Shown in pieces: positions 31,971-43,319 of a DNA stretch of 64,000 nucleotides. The translations under genes were made by a program, and so were the position numbers. The notes beneath the pieces were generated by a model. It saw only the letters and a list, made by a program, of their open reading frames with translations, was not told the origin of the DNA and ran no database searches. Source of the DNA: Nelumbo lutea (lineage: Eukaryota; Streptophyta; Magnoliopsida; Proteales; Nelumbonaceae). The stretch covers positions 45,044,222 to 45,108,221 of the forward strand of contig JAKGHH010000002.1 in NCBI GenBank assembly GCA_022828595.1. Direction: 5' to 3'. Numbering within the stretch: the first letter of the stretch is position 1; each line of letters opens with the position of its first letter.

Positions 31971-33486
31971 TTAGCTCTTTGATCTCATCACAGAGGTTTT
32001 GTACAGTTTTTTGTGCTGTGACCATTGTCCCAATGAAAGTGACAATACACGTTCGAATTCCTGGTCAATGGGTCTCCCCGTAGCCTGGGTGGCCATCTCA
32101 CGATGGAAGAGTCTTTGATGGCCCCGCTTCTTATTAAGGGGTTCTTCCTCTCTCTTTGATCGTCCGACTTGAGGAACTCGGTGAAACTCTTTGTGAGTGA
32201 TTCCTTTTCGCACTGCGGTGAGACGTACTGCTTGGTCAAGGTCTGGTATCTGCAGGCATGTCTAGTTGAAGCGCTTGATGTAGCTTCGAATTGACTCTCC
32301 TTCCCTCTGCACCACGTTCAAAAAGCTCTCTTGTGACTTCAGGCACTTCTTATTGGTGATAAAGTGAGACGTAAACATATTTGCGAATTGCACCCAACTT
32401 CTAATGGAACCCGGCGTGAGGTTTCTATACAAGGTTTGAACTACTCCTCTGAATGTGGTGGAGAAAGCCACGCACATACAAGCATCATCGGCCCTGGCGA
32501 GATGCATCTGGGATTGGAATGCGTCTACGTGATCGTTGGGATAAAAGGACTCGTCATACTTGTCTAGCAGCGGTACCTTGAAATCCTTCAGCATTGGGGT
32601 CGCTCGGGTGATAGGGGCGATGGCTGGCTCAAGAGAGCAAGCGTTATTCTTGTGGCCACCGAGCTCACCTCCTCTCTTTCCCAACCTTGATCTATTGGAT
32701 GGTTGGACTTCATGGGTGGATTGTTCCTTACTGATGAATGGCGAGTCTTGCGGCGGCGGCGCCGCTGCTTCTTTAGTGGTATGACGTTTGTACTAATGGC
32801 CTCTGTGTTGTCTGGTACCTCGATCTTACTCCGAATGGTGGGGTGAGGTAATTTAGGGGTTCTCCTTGCTGCTGCTTCTTCGTTGCTTGTTCGAGGCTAG
32901 TTGTCATGGTGAACCGAGGGGTCTCCTCTCGAGCCCGCACCTCGGGCCCCGAGCTAGCGATTTGCGTTACCTTGATGTGGAACTTGCTGCCTGCGCCTTT
33001 TGGGTTGGCTGGGTTCGGGCCTACCCCTCGAGCTTTCCCTTCGGGAAGTAGGGGGAGTACATCGGTCGCCTACTGTACCTCATAGCGGGGTTCATCCCGA
33101 GGAATAAATTGGTACCCGCGAGGTTCTCTCACCGCAGGGAGGAGACTGGCGGACGTTCTGGTGAGCCCCGTGTTGATTATGGGTATGGGTTTGCCCTTGA
33201 TGATGGTTCGTCGACTGGTTTGATTATAGTGGTGGAAACTATTGTTGATATCGTTGATTGAAGTAGTACTATTGAAACTACTAGAACTGATGGATCTACA
33301 TCGTTCGGATGCTTTGTACGAGGTCGTTGAACTGGGAGTGCCCGACCCCCGGGGGATCACTGAAGGCTCCGAGAAGGTGGCACTCACTTGGGGGAACGGG
33401 ACACTCACCTGTTTGATAGTTTGCGACACAGACAATGATGGGACCCCGAAGACAGTCAAGAGAATGGTGAACTGGTCGATTGTCAC
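31971..33486 (-). pseudogene. Gag region of the Tat-type element
   Basis: The minus strand has the retrotransposon gag core at 32,684-32,262 (YPNDHVDAFQSQMHLARADD, WVQFANMFTSHF, QREGESIRSYIKRFN). It continues frameshifted at 32,239-31,971, and a Ser/Thr-rich leader lies at 33,486-33,070. Stops separate the pieces. Confidence 0.75.
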
Positions 33487-33776
33487 CGAGGAAACTTGGG
33501 GAGTAACCGTTTGCTACTCTTGCCCCCCAATGATGTTCATGTCGCTCTTTCCGTTGTGGCTAGATGATGCCATTAAGGATGAGATTGAGACTGAGACTGT
33601 AGCTAGAACTGGGATGACCTTTCAATCGTATCCCACAGACGGCGTCAATTGATGATGCACGATCTAGAAGCTCCTAACTGGAAGGTTGCTTGGGCGTACT
33701 CACGTGGCAAGCTAGATGAAGCTGCAAAACAAGGATCAGAGAGACCGAGGTGGATGACCAGGTGAGGTCGCTCCAA

Positions 33777-34078
33777 TGCTTAAGTTAGTATTCTGTTGTG
33801 GTTGCGAGCTAAAGTTTGAATGCTAGAGTGCTTGAATGTAAGTAATCGCATGTACCTTGGTCTCACAAAACGGTTCCAGGATCTTCGGCCTAAGTAGATG
33901 AGGTTTGTTTCCGCTTTAGTTGGGGAGTAGCGTATCGGTTAATGAAGTCTATCATGTCCGCCTGATCCGGGCAGGGAGAGGATAATGCCTGTCGTTATGC
34001 AGCGTGATCCCGTGAGGTTCGAAGTCCGCTAGGAAGCTTCTGGAATCGATTACGTGTCACTTCAGTTCTAAGGATCCA
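33777..34078 (-). repeat. LTR, 5' side of the Tat-type element
   Basis: Partner of 29,004-29,358, with the same motif order but lacking the TATA-containing stretch of the other copy. The outer boundary is approximate. Confidence 0.7.
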
Positions 34079-34299
34079 AACTGGATTAGGTACCTAGATG
34101 CCTCTATGCTGAAGTGGCTTTGTACCAAGGTGATCAAACACCCAAGCTCTGAAAACTGTTGACTATGTTCCTTTTGCTAAGTTGTCATCCTTCGGGTATA
34201 TAGTGTCCACATGACCTTTACTTACTAGGTCGTCCCACCCTTATCAACAACCAAGGCACGAACAATGTATTCATATTGTATAAGCTAATATCATTATTT

Positions 34300-36735
34300 G
34301 AAGTTTAAATAGGTCCATTGTGAGACATTGAAAGTTGTTTTGAACCTTGTTCATACTGTTGAATATTAGTTCCAATAAACTATGGGCATGCCTAGATGCT
34401 TGTTTCTTGTGGGATAATTTTTATTGCCTCTTGACATGCAAGGTGAATAATCCATGGATTTTTCAACTTTCCATATGGAATTTGCAAACGTTATTGTATG
34501 ATTTGATGCTTCGATGTGTAAATTCTTAGATTTGTGCCTTTTAAACATTATTTGACTTTGTTTTCAAGGTGTTTAAATACAAATATGTTACTTGTGATTG
34601 CAAGGTTTGTTCATGGCATTTTTCTCGCTAAACATCCATTCCCACGACAAGCTCTTTCATTGATAAGTTGGGTTTTGTTTTCCATGATAATTTGTCCTAC
34701 TTCATCTAAGGCTAACTTATATATATAATAGATAGATAGATATAGATATAGATTATGACGAAAAACAAAGGCTAATATATCAATGAAAAAGTCTATCAAG
34801 ACGCTTGGTATAGAGTCTTCCTGTTACAGAATTCCATCTTTAGACATTCATGATTCATACACTTCTTCAAATATTTTCAAGGCCCATACTCTGACTGGAC
34901 ATATGTTTGGTGGACCTCTTGGGGAGGTTTTGATGATATTTTCCCTCGCCAAGAGCTCATGGACAAATATAGAGCCTTTGGTAAATGAGAGCTTATCTAG
35001 AATTTGATCATGTAAAATAGTTCGAGTTCTTCAAGACATTTTGTCTCCCTTGGATTCTAGAATGGGGTTATCACTTATATACTTCTTGGTTGCCTCCAAC
35101 TATTGAAAGAAAAATTGAAATAAAATGATGGGATAAATTTGATCTCACAAATGTCCTCAAACCGACATTGGAAGAAGATGACATTTTTCAGTCCATTTTT
35201 GAATCCTACATGGACAAGATTCGAAGTAAGTTCCCAAACTTGGACCCACTAGATCTCGAAAAAATGATCCTTCGTATGGCCAAAAAGATGAAAGAGAAAA
35301 GCAAATGCATCTCAAAGGATCTCAAAACGGAAAGTTTTCGCTCTCTCAGCCCATACTAAGGTCGTGACATTATTTGAAGATTCCATCTTATCAGGAATAG
35401 TAAAAGTCTCGACAGTTGTTCCTAATATGACAAAAAGATGATAAGGAGTTATCTCGATAATTAAGATGCACACTAAGAAAATGACAAAAGGCATAAAAGC
35501 CTTAAAAATAAGATCGAATAAAGTGGCTTTAAAGTGTTTTGCTCTGGAAGCCTCTGCCAACTCTATATAAATATCTCTTATCTCTTTGAAGAAAAAAATC
35601 TTTACAAGTATTGTAATAAGTTTTATTTCAGAGTGAGTGCTTTGTAATAATTTGAGTGTTTTTATTTCTGAGTGATTTTAAATGTGTGCTATTGGTGAAC
35701 TTTGTAATTTTGTAAGATTGAGTGCTATTAAGAATCTACATGTTTGTTCTAAATCCTTGTAAGTATCAATATTAAAGAATATTTCAAATTCTATTTTCAT
35801 TATAATTTTTTATCGTTATTTTCAATGTTTTTCTGCATAATATACTCATGTGCATGTTCCCATTTTCATCGACTCCATATCCATCATTTACTATTCATGT
35901 TGTTCATCATTTCCGACAAACTTGTCCATCTTTGAATCCTACATGGACAAGATTCGAAGTAAGTTCCCAAACTTAGACCCACTAGATCTCGAAGAAATGT
36001 CCCTTCGTATGGCAAAAAAGATGAATGAGAAAAGCAAATGCATCTCAAAGGATCTTGAAATGGAAAGTGTTCGCTCTCTTAGCCCACACCAAGGTCGTAC
36101 ACTATTTGAAGATTCTATATGATCAGAAACAGTAAAAGTCTCAACAACTATTCCTAATATGACAAAAAGGTGATAACGAAGCATCTCAATAATTAAGATG
36201 CACACTAAGAAAATGAAAAAATGCATAAAAGCCTTAAAGATAAGATCGAATAAAGTAATTTTAAGGTGTTTTGCTCTTGAAGCCTCCGCCACCTCTATAT
36301 AATTATCTCTTATCTATTTGAAGAAAAAAATCTTTACAAGTATTGTAATAAGTTTTCTTTCAGAGTGCCTTGAGTGCTTTGTAATAGTTTAAGTGTTTTT
36401 CTTTTCGAGTGATCTTAAAAGTGTGCTATTGGTGAGCTTTGTAATTTTGTAAGATTGAGTGGTGTTAAGAATCTACTTGTTTGTTCTAAATCCTTGTAAG
36501 TATCAATATTAAAGAATATTTCAATTTTTTTTTCATTATAATTTTTTATCGTTATTTTCAATGTTTTTTGCATAATATACTCATGTGCATGTTCCTATTT
36601 TTCATTGACTCCATATCCATCTTTTACTATTCATATTGTTCATCTAACCTATCCAGCATAACCCCCTTTAGCACTATTCACTATTATTCATATCACTGAC
36701 CTATATTTTTTTATCTAATTAGTCTATAAAAAATA
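34300..36735. repeat. Duplicated block: repeat A followed by tandem repeats B1 and B2
   Basis: Repeat A (about 34,310-34,680) has AGACATTGAAAGTTGTTTTG, AGTTCCAATAAAC and TAGATGCTTGTTTCTTGTGG. Repeats B1 (about 35,190-35,920) and B2 (about 35,930-36,660) share TCCTACATGGACAAGATTCG, GACCCACTAGATCTCGAA, CACACTAAGAAAATGA and ATCTTTACAAGTATTGTAAT, and are adjacent copies of about 740 bp. Small open frames inside (MDKIRSKFPNLDPL...) are duplicated with the block and keep their frame, but have no family resemblance. A second repeat A follows. Confidence 0.75.
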
Positions 36736-37075
36736 TAGGTCCACTATGAGACATTGAAAGTTGTTTTGAACCTTGTTCATAAAGTTGAATATTAGTTCCA
36801 ATAAACCATGGGCATACCTAGATGCTTGTTTCTTGTGGGATAAATTTTCTTGCCTCTTGACATGTAAGGTGAATAATCCATGGCTTTTTCAACTTTCCAT
36901 ATGAATTTGCAAACATTATTGTATGATTTTATGCTTGGAGGTGTAAATTATTGGATTTGTGCCTTTTAAACATTATTTGCCTATGTCTTCAAGGTATTCA
37001 AATACAAAAATATGTTACTTGTGATTACAAGGTTTTTTCATGGCATTTTATCGCTGAGCATCCATTCCCACAACC
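36736..37075. repeat. Repeat A, second copy, interrupted
   Basis: Matches 34,310-34,640 to CATTCCCACAA, then stops. The missing continuation (AGCTCTTTCATAGATAAGTTGGGTTTT in pieces) resumes at about 39,660, showing an insertion of about 2.6 kb. Confidence 0.75.
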
Positions 37076-38676
37076 CTATATATGTACGAATAGGGTTTAA
37101 GATTTCTATAATTTTTTAGACAAATATCCCTTTTTTGAAATAGGGTCCTTATCTATTATGAGGGCATAAAATGTAATGTGAATACTATCATTCATTGTAT
37201 TCAATTACCTCTCATTAAATTTCATTCAAGGTATTAATTCTCATTCACCCTCATTTAACCATACATTTAAGGCATTTTTGTTTCTTTTAGTTAATAAATT
37301 ATACCAATTAAATCCATACATAAATAACTCTAATAACATAAAAATATAAATAATTTTGGGTTAAATAGGCCAACTCGTGTTGCATTGTTGCCACAATTAA
37401 ATAATAAAAAAGTAAAACTTGATAAAATGCAAAAAATATTGAATTTAAAGAAAATTTTGGGAACATCTTTAATATCATATATTCATCATATTAGACAATA
37501 ATATGTATGATAAATAAGAAATACTTATATTAATGATGGAATACAAAATTTAAAACCAATTGGAAATAAAATTATTTTCTTATTCTCTCTCAGTAAGTTT
37601 CATATCTAAGGTATATTCTCTCATTAAATCCAATATTTAAGATATATTTTTGCTCATCATTAAATACATAATATTGATTTTAAAAGTATAAAAATAATAT
37701 ATTTTGAAAATAAAACCATTTTCTTCCCTCCTGGTGATGGTTAAGCAATTTAACCATTTGGGTCATACGAGTTAACCAATAATGTCATGATTAAATAATA
37801 AAAAATCAAAATAAATAATATATAAAAATGCAAAAAAAAGAATTGATCATATCTCTAATATTATATATTCATTATACTAAATAATATTAAGTATGAAATG
37901 AAATAAAATTTTTTATTAACAATGATAATGGAGTTACAAATCTAAAATAAACCTTGAAATTAAATTAAATGATGTCATAGTCGAATAATAAAATGTTTAA
38001 AATAAAAATACAAAAATAAAGAAAAAATTAGAGAACAATTTGGGCACATATTTGATGTTATATATTTATAAAAAATAAAATATTGGGCCGTCTGTAATAT
38101 TATACATTCACCATATTGAACAATTATACATAATTTTATAAATGGTGGAAATGCAATAATAAATGGTTTAGGTGATGGGTTGGTGGTTTGGGTTAAATGG
38201 ATTGATATTATAGTAAATAATAAAATTTTAAAAAATAAAAAAAGGCATAAGGAATATAAAATATAAAGATTATAAAAAAATTGGACACATATCTAATATT
38301 ATATATTAATTATACTAAATAATAATTATTTAGTATGATAAATAAACATTATTTATATAATGTAGATGAAATATATAATTTAAAATAGATTTGAAAGCAA
38401 TGCTATTTTTCCTATCTAGATGGTGGGTTAATGATCAAACTTTTCAAATAAACTCATGGTGATGTCATAATTGAATAATATATATTTAAAAAAGATAGAA
38501 CAAAAAATTGAAAAATATACAATTTTATCGAAAACATTTGGAGACATTTCTAATGTTATATATTCATCGTATTAAATACAAAATTATTAAAATAAAAATT
38601 ATTTTTATCTATGACGGGAATATAATACAATAATAATAACAATGATAATAATAATAATAATAATGGTGATGATAAT

Positions 38677-39580
38677 TGATGAAGGAAGATTTGGCCCGAC
38701 CTCTCTATTACGTGACACGTGGCAGAAACAACAGTTCGGCAAAAGGGGCCAAGCCTAGGCGGGAACAAGGGGACACGAGCGGACTGAACTCCCTACCGGG
38801 GGCCCGAACTGACCCACCTTGTAACAGCTCGGGATACCCTTCGCCGAACTGACCTTGTAACAGCTCGGGATACACTCCGCCGAACTGACCCACCTTGTAA
38901 CAGCTCGGGATACACTTCGCCGAACTGACCCACCTTGTAACAGCTCGGGATACACTTCGTCGAACTGCCACCTTGTAACAGCTCGGGATACACTTCGCCG
39001 AACTGACCCACCTTGTAACAGCTCGGGATACACTTCGCCGAACTGACTTGCCCTATAGATACCTCCGAGCTCAAGACCGCCTCGCTCAGCACTTCGCATC
39101 ACTTGGCACCGAAACCAAACAAGTCGTACCACGCCTGACACTAAGGAAGTTTGTGCCCAAGGGCGCCGCGCCTGACTAACTTGGGATCTGACGTTTGGCG
39201 GTAGCACCCTAAACGGCCACCTGCCACCGCCACTGACACCGCCATCTCCAGTTAGATGACGGTTAGGCAGTGACGGCTCTGTCTCAGCAGAAAGGACGAC
39301 GGCCGAATTGACAAGCACAAGGGTAATCATACTTGACCTGACAAGGGCCCCGGGACGAGTGCACGAAGTGACTATAAGAGCCACCTGCCCCCCGACAACG
39401 GAGGTATGCAAACTTTGCGCTATCTGGTATTACCTTGCTTTTGAAGGATTCTAACTTAAGCTTTGGAGCCTCTACACCGGGTTCCCCCCGGAGCTTCTCC
39501 ATCTCCTCCGTTTCAGGTTCCCTGCTACCCCGTTCGGAAGCAAGGCAGCGGACAGCTAATACCGGCCGGATCGCGCTCCA
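38677..39580 (+). mobile_element. Solo LTR with internal tandem repeats
   Basis: A GC-rich island of about 904 bp in AT-rich sequence, starting TGATGAAGGAAG and ending CGCGCTCCA (TG...CA). It contains a TATA-like ACTATAAGAG (39,370). Flanks ATAAT and TTAAT may be a diverged 5-bp duplication, but the surrounding (AAT)n makes this uncertain. No internal domain adjoins, so it is a solo LTR left by LTR-LTR recombination. Long minus-strand open frames here are by-products of the repeat. Confidence 0.65.
38806..39050. repeat. Six tandem ~40-bp repeats inside the solo LTR
   Basis: The unit is GAACTGACCCACCTTGTAAC-AGCTCGGGATACACTTCGCC. Copies 2 and 5 have small internal deletions, and a partial seventh (GAACTGACTTG) follows. 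Tandem repeats in an LTR U3 region commonly act as enhancer-like elements; function here is inference. Confidence 0.9.
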
Positions 39581-39934
39581 TTAATAATAATTGTCATTGT
39601 AATTTAAATTTTCAACGTGCAATGCACGTCAACATTTACTAGTTTGTCCTAGTCTGTCTAAAGCTCTTTCATAGATAAGTTGGGTTTTCTTTTGAAAGTC
39701 TAAATAACAATGAATGGCAAAATCGACTGCAAAATGGTAGTTTTTAAATTAAGAAATTTTATATAAGTCGTGTGACACCACATGCGAACAGATTGAAACG
39801 GCATACTAATGGTAGGGAAAATTTTTGTCCTTTGTTAGAAAATTTAAGCATGTACTTTTTCAAACATAGAGTAAATTTGTGTCCATTTTCTAAACCATAA
39901 AGGTACTTTAAGTATTTAACCCTTTTATTTTTGA

Positions 39935-40232
39935 GGGTCCGTTTGGTTTGTTGGAATAGGGGTATGGAACTGGAATCAGAATGGGCTATTTCGATTCCAA
40001 CTGTTTGGTTGAGCATAATCGAAATACCATTCTCATTCCTGCTGGAATGGCATTCCCCCATTCGAGGGAATTGCCATTCCCTACCCCTCCCTTGGGAATG
40101 AAATCCCATTCCTGTTGATTTTAATTCACATTCCCATTCCTGTTTTAGCCAAATAGACAGTGGGAATGGATCATTCCGATTTCGATTACGGTGGATTTCG
40201 ATTCCGATTCCGACTACAAACCAAACGGACCC
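39935..40232. mobile_element. Harbinger-like MITE (GGGTCCGTTTGGTTTG ends)
   Basis: The left end GGGTCCGTTTGGTTTGT and the complement of the right end GGGTCCGTTTGGTTTGTAG are nearly identical. Flanks are TGA (39,932-39,934) and TTA (40,233-40,235), one change from a TTA duplication. The 298-bp body is filled with GGAAT/ATTCC motifs and is non-coding. Confidence 0.8.
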
Positions 40233-40658
40233 TTAGTTACTTTCATTTTTTTATTGGAAAATATTACTTTTATTATGTTATATTCACTATAGTATTTTAG
40301 TGAAAAAAAATCCCTTTATAGTTCTTGTCTTTTTTTTTAAATGTTTTCATAAAACATCTCTTATTTTATTGTTTTCTTGTATATTAACAAACATATTAAT
40401 AATTTTTTTTATTATCTTAGTCTTTTTTAGTGGAAATTTCCCTTAATTGCTCTGTTTGTTCTCAAATTTTTAAAATTGAGATGAATTGATCAAACCAAAT
40501 CGGCGCAATTTAGTATGGATTGGAAATTGAACCTAGCAGGTAAGTGGATGGTTTTAAAGTATTCAAATTACCTACATTGCTCTTGTTTTTGTCTTGAAAG
40601 CTGGGTCGAAACAACCAAACTAGTTTGGTACATATGAATTTGTAATTAAAGCTAGCAT

Positions 40659-41127
40659 TATGGATGACAAATTTCCCCATCCCCGACGAGGACCCAACTT
40701 ACTTGACTTGGGTTGAGGATGGGATTACTTTGGTGGGGCATGGATAGGAATTAATAGGGATCTCCAATTAGGGTCATGGTTAGGGGGATTGAGGTCCCTA
40801 CCCCGACCTGACCCTACTTATACATATATTAAATATATTTTGTAATATATGATATTATTTACATTATTTGTATATATTGAAACACATTTAAAATATTGTT
40901 TGAATTTTAAAAATTGTATTTATTTTAAGTAAATTTATTTTTTCAAAAAATGTTGTTAACTAAAAACAATTTGAGGATTTGGGTCCCCGTGGGGAACCCG
41001 TCCTTGTCAGGGATCGGGGGTGGAGGACAACTTTTATTGCCGACGGGGATTAGGGATGAAGACAGTGATTGATTTCATAATCGGGGTTAGGGTGGGGAAT
41101 ATGGTCCCTGTCCCGTTGCCATTCCTA
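40659..41127. mobile_element. hAT-like MITE with perfect 8-bp duplication
   Basis: The ends TATGGATGACAAA and the complement TAGGAATGGCAAC match at 9 of 13 positions. GCTAGCAT is duplicated at 40,651-40,658 and 41,128-41,135. The 469-bp body has CCCCATCCCC/GGGGAT subterminal motifs and no coding. Confidence 0.88.
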
Positions 41128-41624
41128 GCTAGCATGTTGTACAATTTTCGAGTATTCAAATAACCCAACCCAAAAACTTCATATTCTTGATGCTAGTGAT
41201 TTTTAGGCACCTACAATATTTTATGCCTTTATTTCTTCTAATGGGAAACTAACAAAGGTGGAAAAAAGCACGACTCGATGCTTAAAAAAAGGAGAATGAT
41301 GGTTCAGCCAAGGGTAGAATTTTTAGGCCCAAAGTACAATTGGGGTAGGTGCCAGCTCATAATTGATGCCAATTCACGGGCAAACATTGGTGTATAGAGT
41401 GGGGTTTTTGACATTTTGAATGTTTATAGGTATGTAGTGGAATTCAGAAATCTGCATTGGGCCTGAACGTACTTTTCCATCAAAAATCAAGTTCATCACA
41501 ATGGAAGAAAATGACAAGGGACAATTCATGTTCATAAATTTTTTGTTTTAGAAGATTATAAATTAAATTTTCACATACTTTATAGGAAAAAAGTTAAGTA
41601 AATTACAAAGACTTATTGTACATA

Positions 41625-42060
41625 AGAGTGTCAATTGGATTGGATTTGATCCAATACGACATGGTTCAATGTTTGTCTATTACAAATGGACTAGGTCCAA
41701 TCCAATCCAATCCAACGAATAATTTGGACCATTATGGACCGCTCCAATTCAATGTATGGACTGCCCAATATGCACAATTTGCTTTTAATTTATATTGGTT
41801 CTAACCCAAACCTGGTCTATTGACACCTATATTCTCATATTCTGTAAATGGATTGAATTCTGGATCAATCAAGCCCAATCCAATATAGATTCATTATAGA
41901 TGGACGAGGTCTGATCCAATCCAATAAATACTTTGGACCATTAAGTAAATGGTCCAATACTTTGGACTGGTCTAATTCAACATCTCTCATTGATATTTCC
42001 AATCCGTCTAAATTGATTTTGATTTGAAATGGACCCAATCTAAAGCCCATCGACACCCTA
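41625..42060. mobile_element. Small inverted-repeat element (AGAGTGTCAA / AGGGTGTCGA ends)
   Basis: The left end AGAGTGTCAATTGGATTGG and the complement of the right end AGGGTGTCGATGGGC are similar, and the interior is full of GATCCAAT/ATTGGACC motifs arranged inversely. The flanks share ACTTAT..ATTGTAC, but an exact duplication could not be set. Confidence 0.55.
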
Positions 42061-42080
42061 CTTATAAATTGTACTATTTA

Positions 42081-43319
42081 GGGTAAATCTCTTAAACTAC
42101 CTTTATGATTTAGCTAATTAACTAAGTGTGCCCTTACTATTTATAACAATTGGCTAAGTGTAACCTTAGTCACTAAACATGGACGGAAAGGTCAATACCT
42201 GTTTTACCCCTATGCAAAGTTACATTTTTGTCCTTGATTTTAACTTAACTCATAATCCCTCTCACACACTTGCCCCATCCGTCAAAAGAGAAGAGGGAGG
42301 AGCGCCATCCATTGACGCGGCCATCGCCATTGCCATTGCCAACGACTGCAGTTGCTACAAGTACTTAACGGCGGAAGTCCAACGGAGGTTGGTGAGTTTT
42401 TTTTTTTTTTGTTTTTTTTCACCAAGAATAGATCCATGCCTCTTATCTTGCCGATGCAAGTTAAGTTGAGTCCCGAGATTCTGAGGAATGTAGCGGGAAC
42501 CTGTGATTACATTTCTGATATGCCCGATGAATGCTTGATCTGCATTTTTTAGTCCCTTGGCTCTGACAACCATAAAAGCTGTTTTATAGTCCATCGGCGA
42601 TGGTTTCGAGTTGAAAGACAAAACCGACACCGTCTATCGCTCAAGGCGGAATCCGATCAACAACTTCTAATTCCCTTTATTTTCTCTCGATTTGATACTA
42701 TAACCAAACTGGCATTGAAACTTTGTATAACCAAACCGACACCGTCCAAATCTCTTCATGTTGTTGAAACTTTGTATGACTCAAACTTCGCGCTTGCTGT
42801 GAATTGACCGGCGCATGCATGGAGGCATTCACTAAGAATTGCAAGGGTTTGAAGAAGCTTTCCTATGACTCTTGCATGTTTGGTTATAAGGGCAGGAATG
42901 CCATCGTAAATCACAGTTCTGCTCTTGAAGATATGTCTATGAAGTGCCTCCGTGGCATCATGGATGGGACCGCTGTCAAGCCTATTGGGCCAGGTGCCGC
43001 GGCCTCGTTCCTCAGAACTATTTGCTTCAAGGAGCTTTACAGGGGCCAATGCTTTGGACTGCTTATCGTATGTGCCAAGAATCTGATTAGACGACTGTCA
43101 CTCGTAATAGGTACGTGTGTGGGAGAGTTCATGTCAAATGGCATTTTCGACCTATGAAGGATAAAACGGGTATTATGTAACATTAGTCATATGTATATAG
43201 ATTTTGGCAGAGAGTTAACGATAAGAATATATTTGGTCTATTGCTAGAAACAGTATAGATATAATTAATCGATTAGCTAAACGGTAAGGGTAATTTAAGA
43301 AATTTATATTTGCAATCAG
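42081..43319. mobile_element. Mutator-like (Pack-MULE type) element carrying an F-box gene fragment
   Basis: The left arm (42,081-42,235) starts GGGTAAATCTCTTAAACTAC. The right arm (about 43,150-43,319), complemented, reads ATATAAATTTCTTAAATTAC with TTTAGCTAAT shared next and ATACC(C/T)GTTTTA near the inner ends. The long diverged inverted arms enclose a host-gene fragment, the Pack-MULE arrangement. No 9-bp duplication was recognised. An arm of the same family lies at 51,664-51,800. Confidence 0.6.
42505..43090 (+). pseudogene. VFB-type F-box/LRR gene fragment (captured)
   Basis: Begins DYISDMPDECLICIF, then an in-frame TAG (42,550-42,552), then LGSDNHKSC, RRWFRVERQNRHRLSL and FSRFDTITKLAL. 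This matches the F-box and first LRRs of VIER F-BOX (VFB)/SKIP2-like E3 ligase subunits. After a deletion it resumes at 42,804 with CMEAFTKNCKGLKKLS, ALEDMSMKCLRGIMDGTA and CFKELYRGQCFG, again in VFB order. The C-terminal LRRs are missing. The stop, the gap and the location within inverted arms make it a captured pseudogene. Confidence 0.85.

Larger units (their letters stand above)
29004..34078 (-). mobile_element. Tat/Retand-type Ty3/gypsy element, integrase deleted
   Basis: Related terminal repeats lie at about 29,004-29,358 and 33,777-34,078 (shared GTATTCTGTTGTGGTTGCGA, GTGATCCCGTGAGGTTC and GATTACGTGTCACTTC). Between them on the minus strand are gag, protease, RT, RNase H, a second RNase H and the start of integrase, then directly the LTR. 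The dual RNase H identifies the Tat lineage of plant Ty3/gypsy. Most of integrase and everything after it are missing, and all domains carry frameshifts. No target duplication was found. Confidence 0.8.
37076..39660. mobile_element. Inserted AT-rich block, possibly Helitron-like
   Basis: Splits repeat A. Most of it (37,200-38,650) is AT-rich and built from about five diverged units sharing TAATATTATATATTCAT(C/T)ATA(C/T)TA and TATGATAAATAA. A solo LTR is nested inside. The right edge has a perfect 6-bp-stem hairpin ACGTGC-AAT-GCACGT (about 39,616-39,630) followed 10-11 bases later by CTAG/T, the arrangement of a Helitron 3' end. No clear TC-type 5' end or Rep/helicase coding was found. Confidence 0.4.

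Noticed and set aside
29004..34078. Endogenous pararetrovirus
   Set aside because: It has LTRs, gypsy-order domains and a second RNase H typical of Tat elements. No movement protein or coat motifs were seen.
38806..39050. CRISPR-like array
   Set aside because: Units are contiguous without variable spacers, and the DNA is a plant nuclear LTR.
38755..39502. Minus-strand open frames of up to 218 residues with repeated peptides
   Set aside because: The repeats come from the ~40-bp DNA repeat inside a solo LTR. All frames are open because of base composition.
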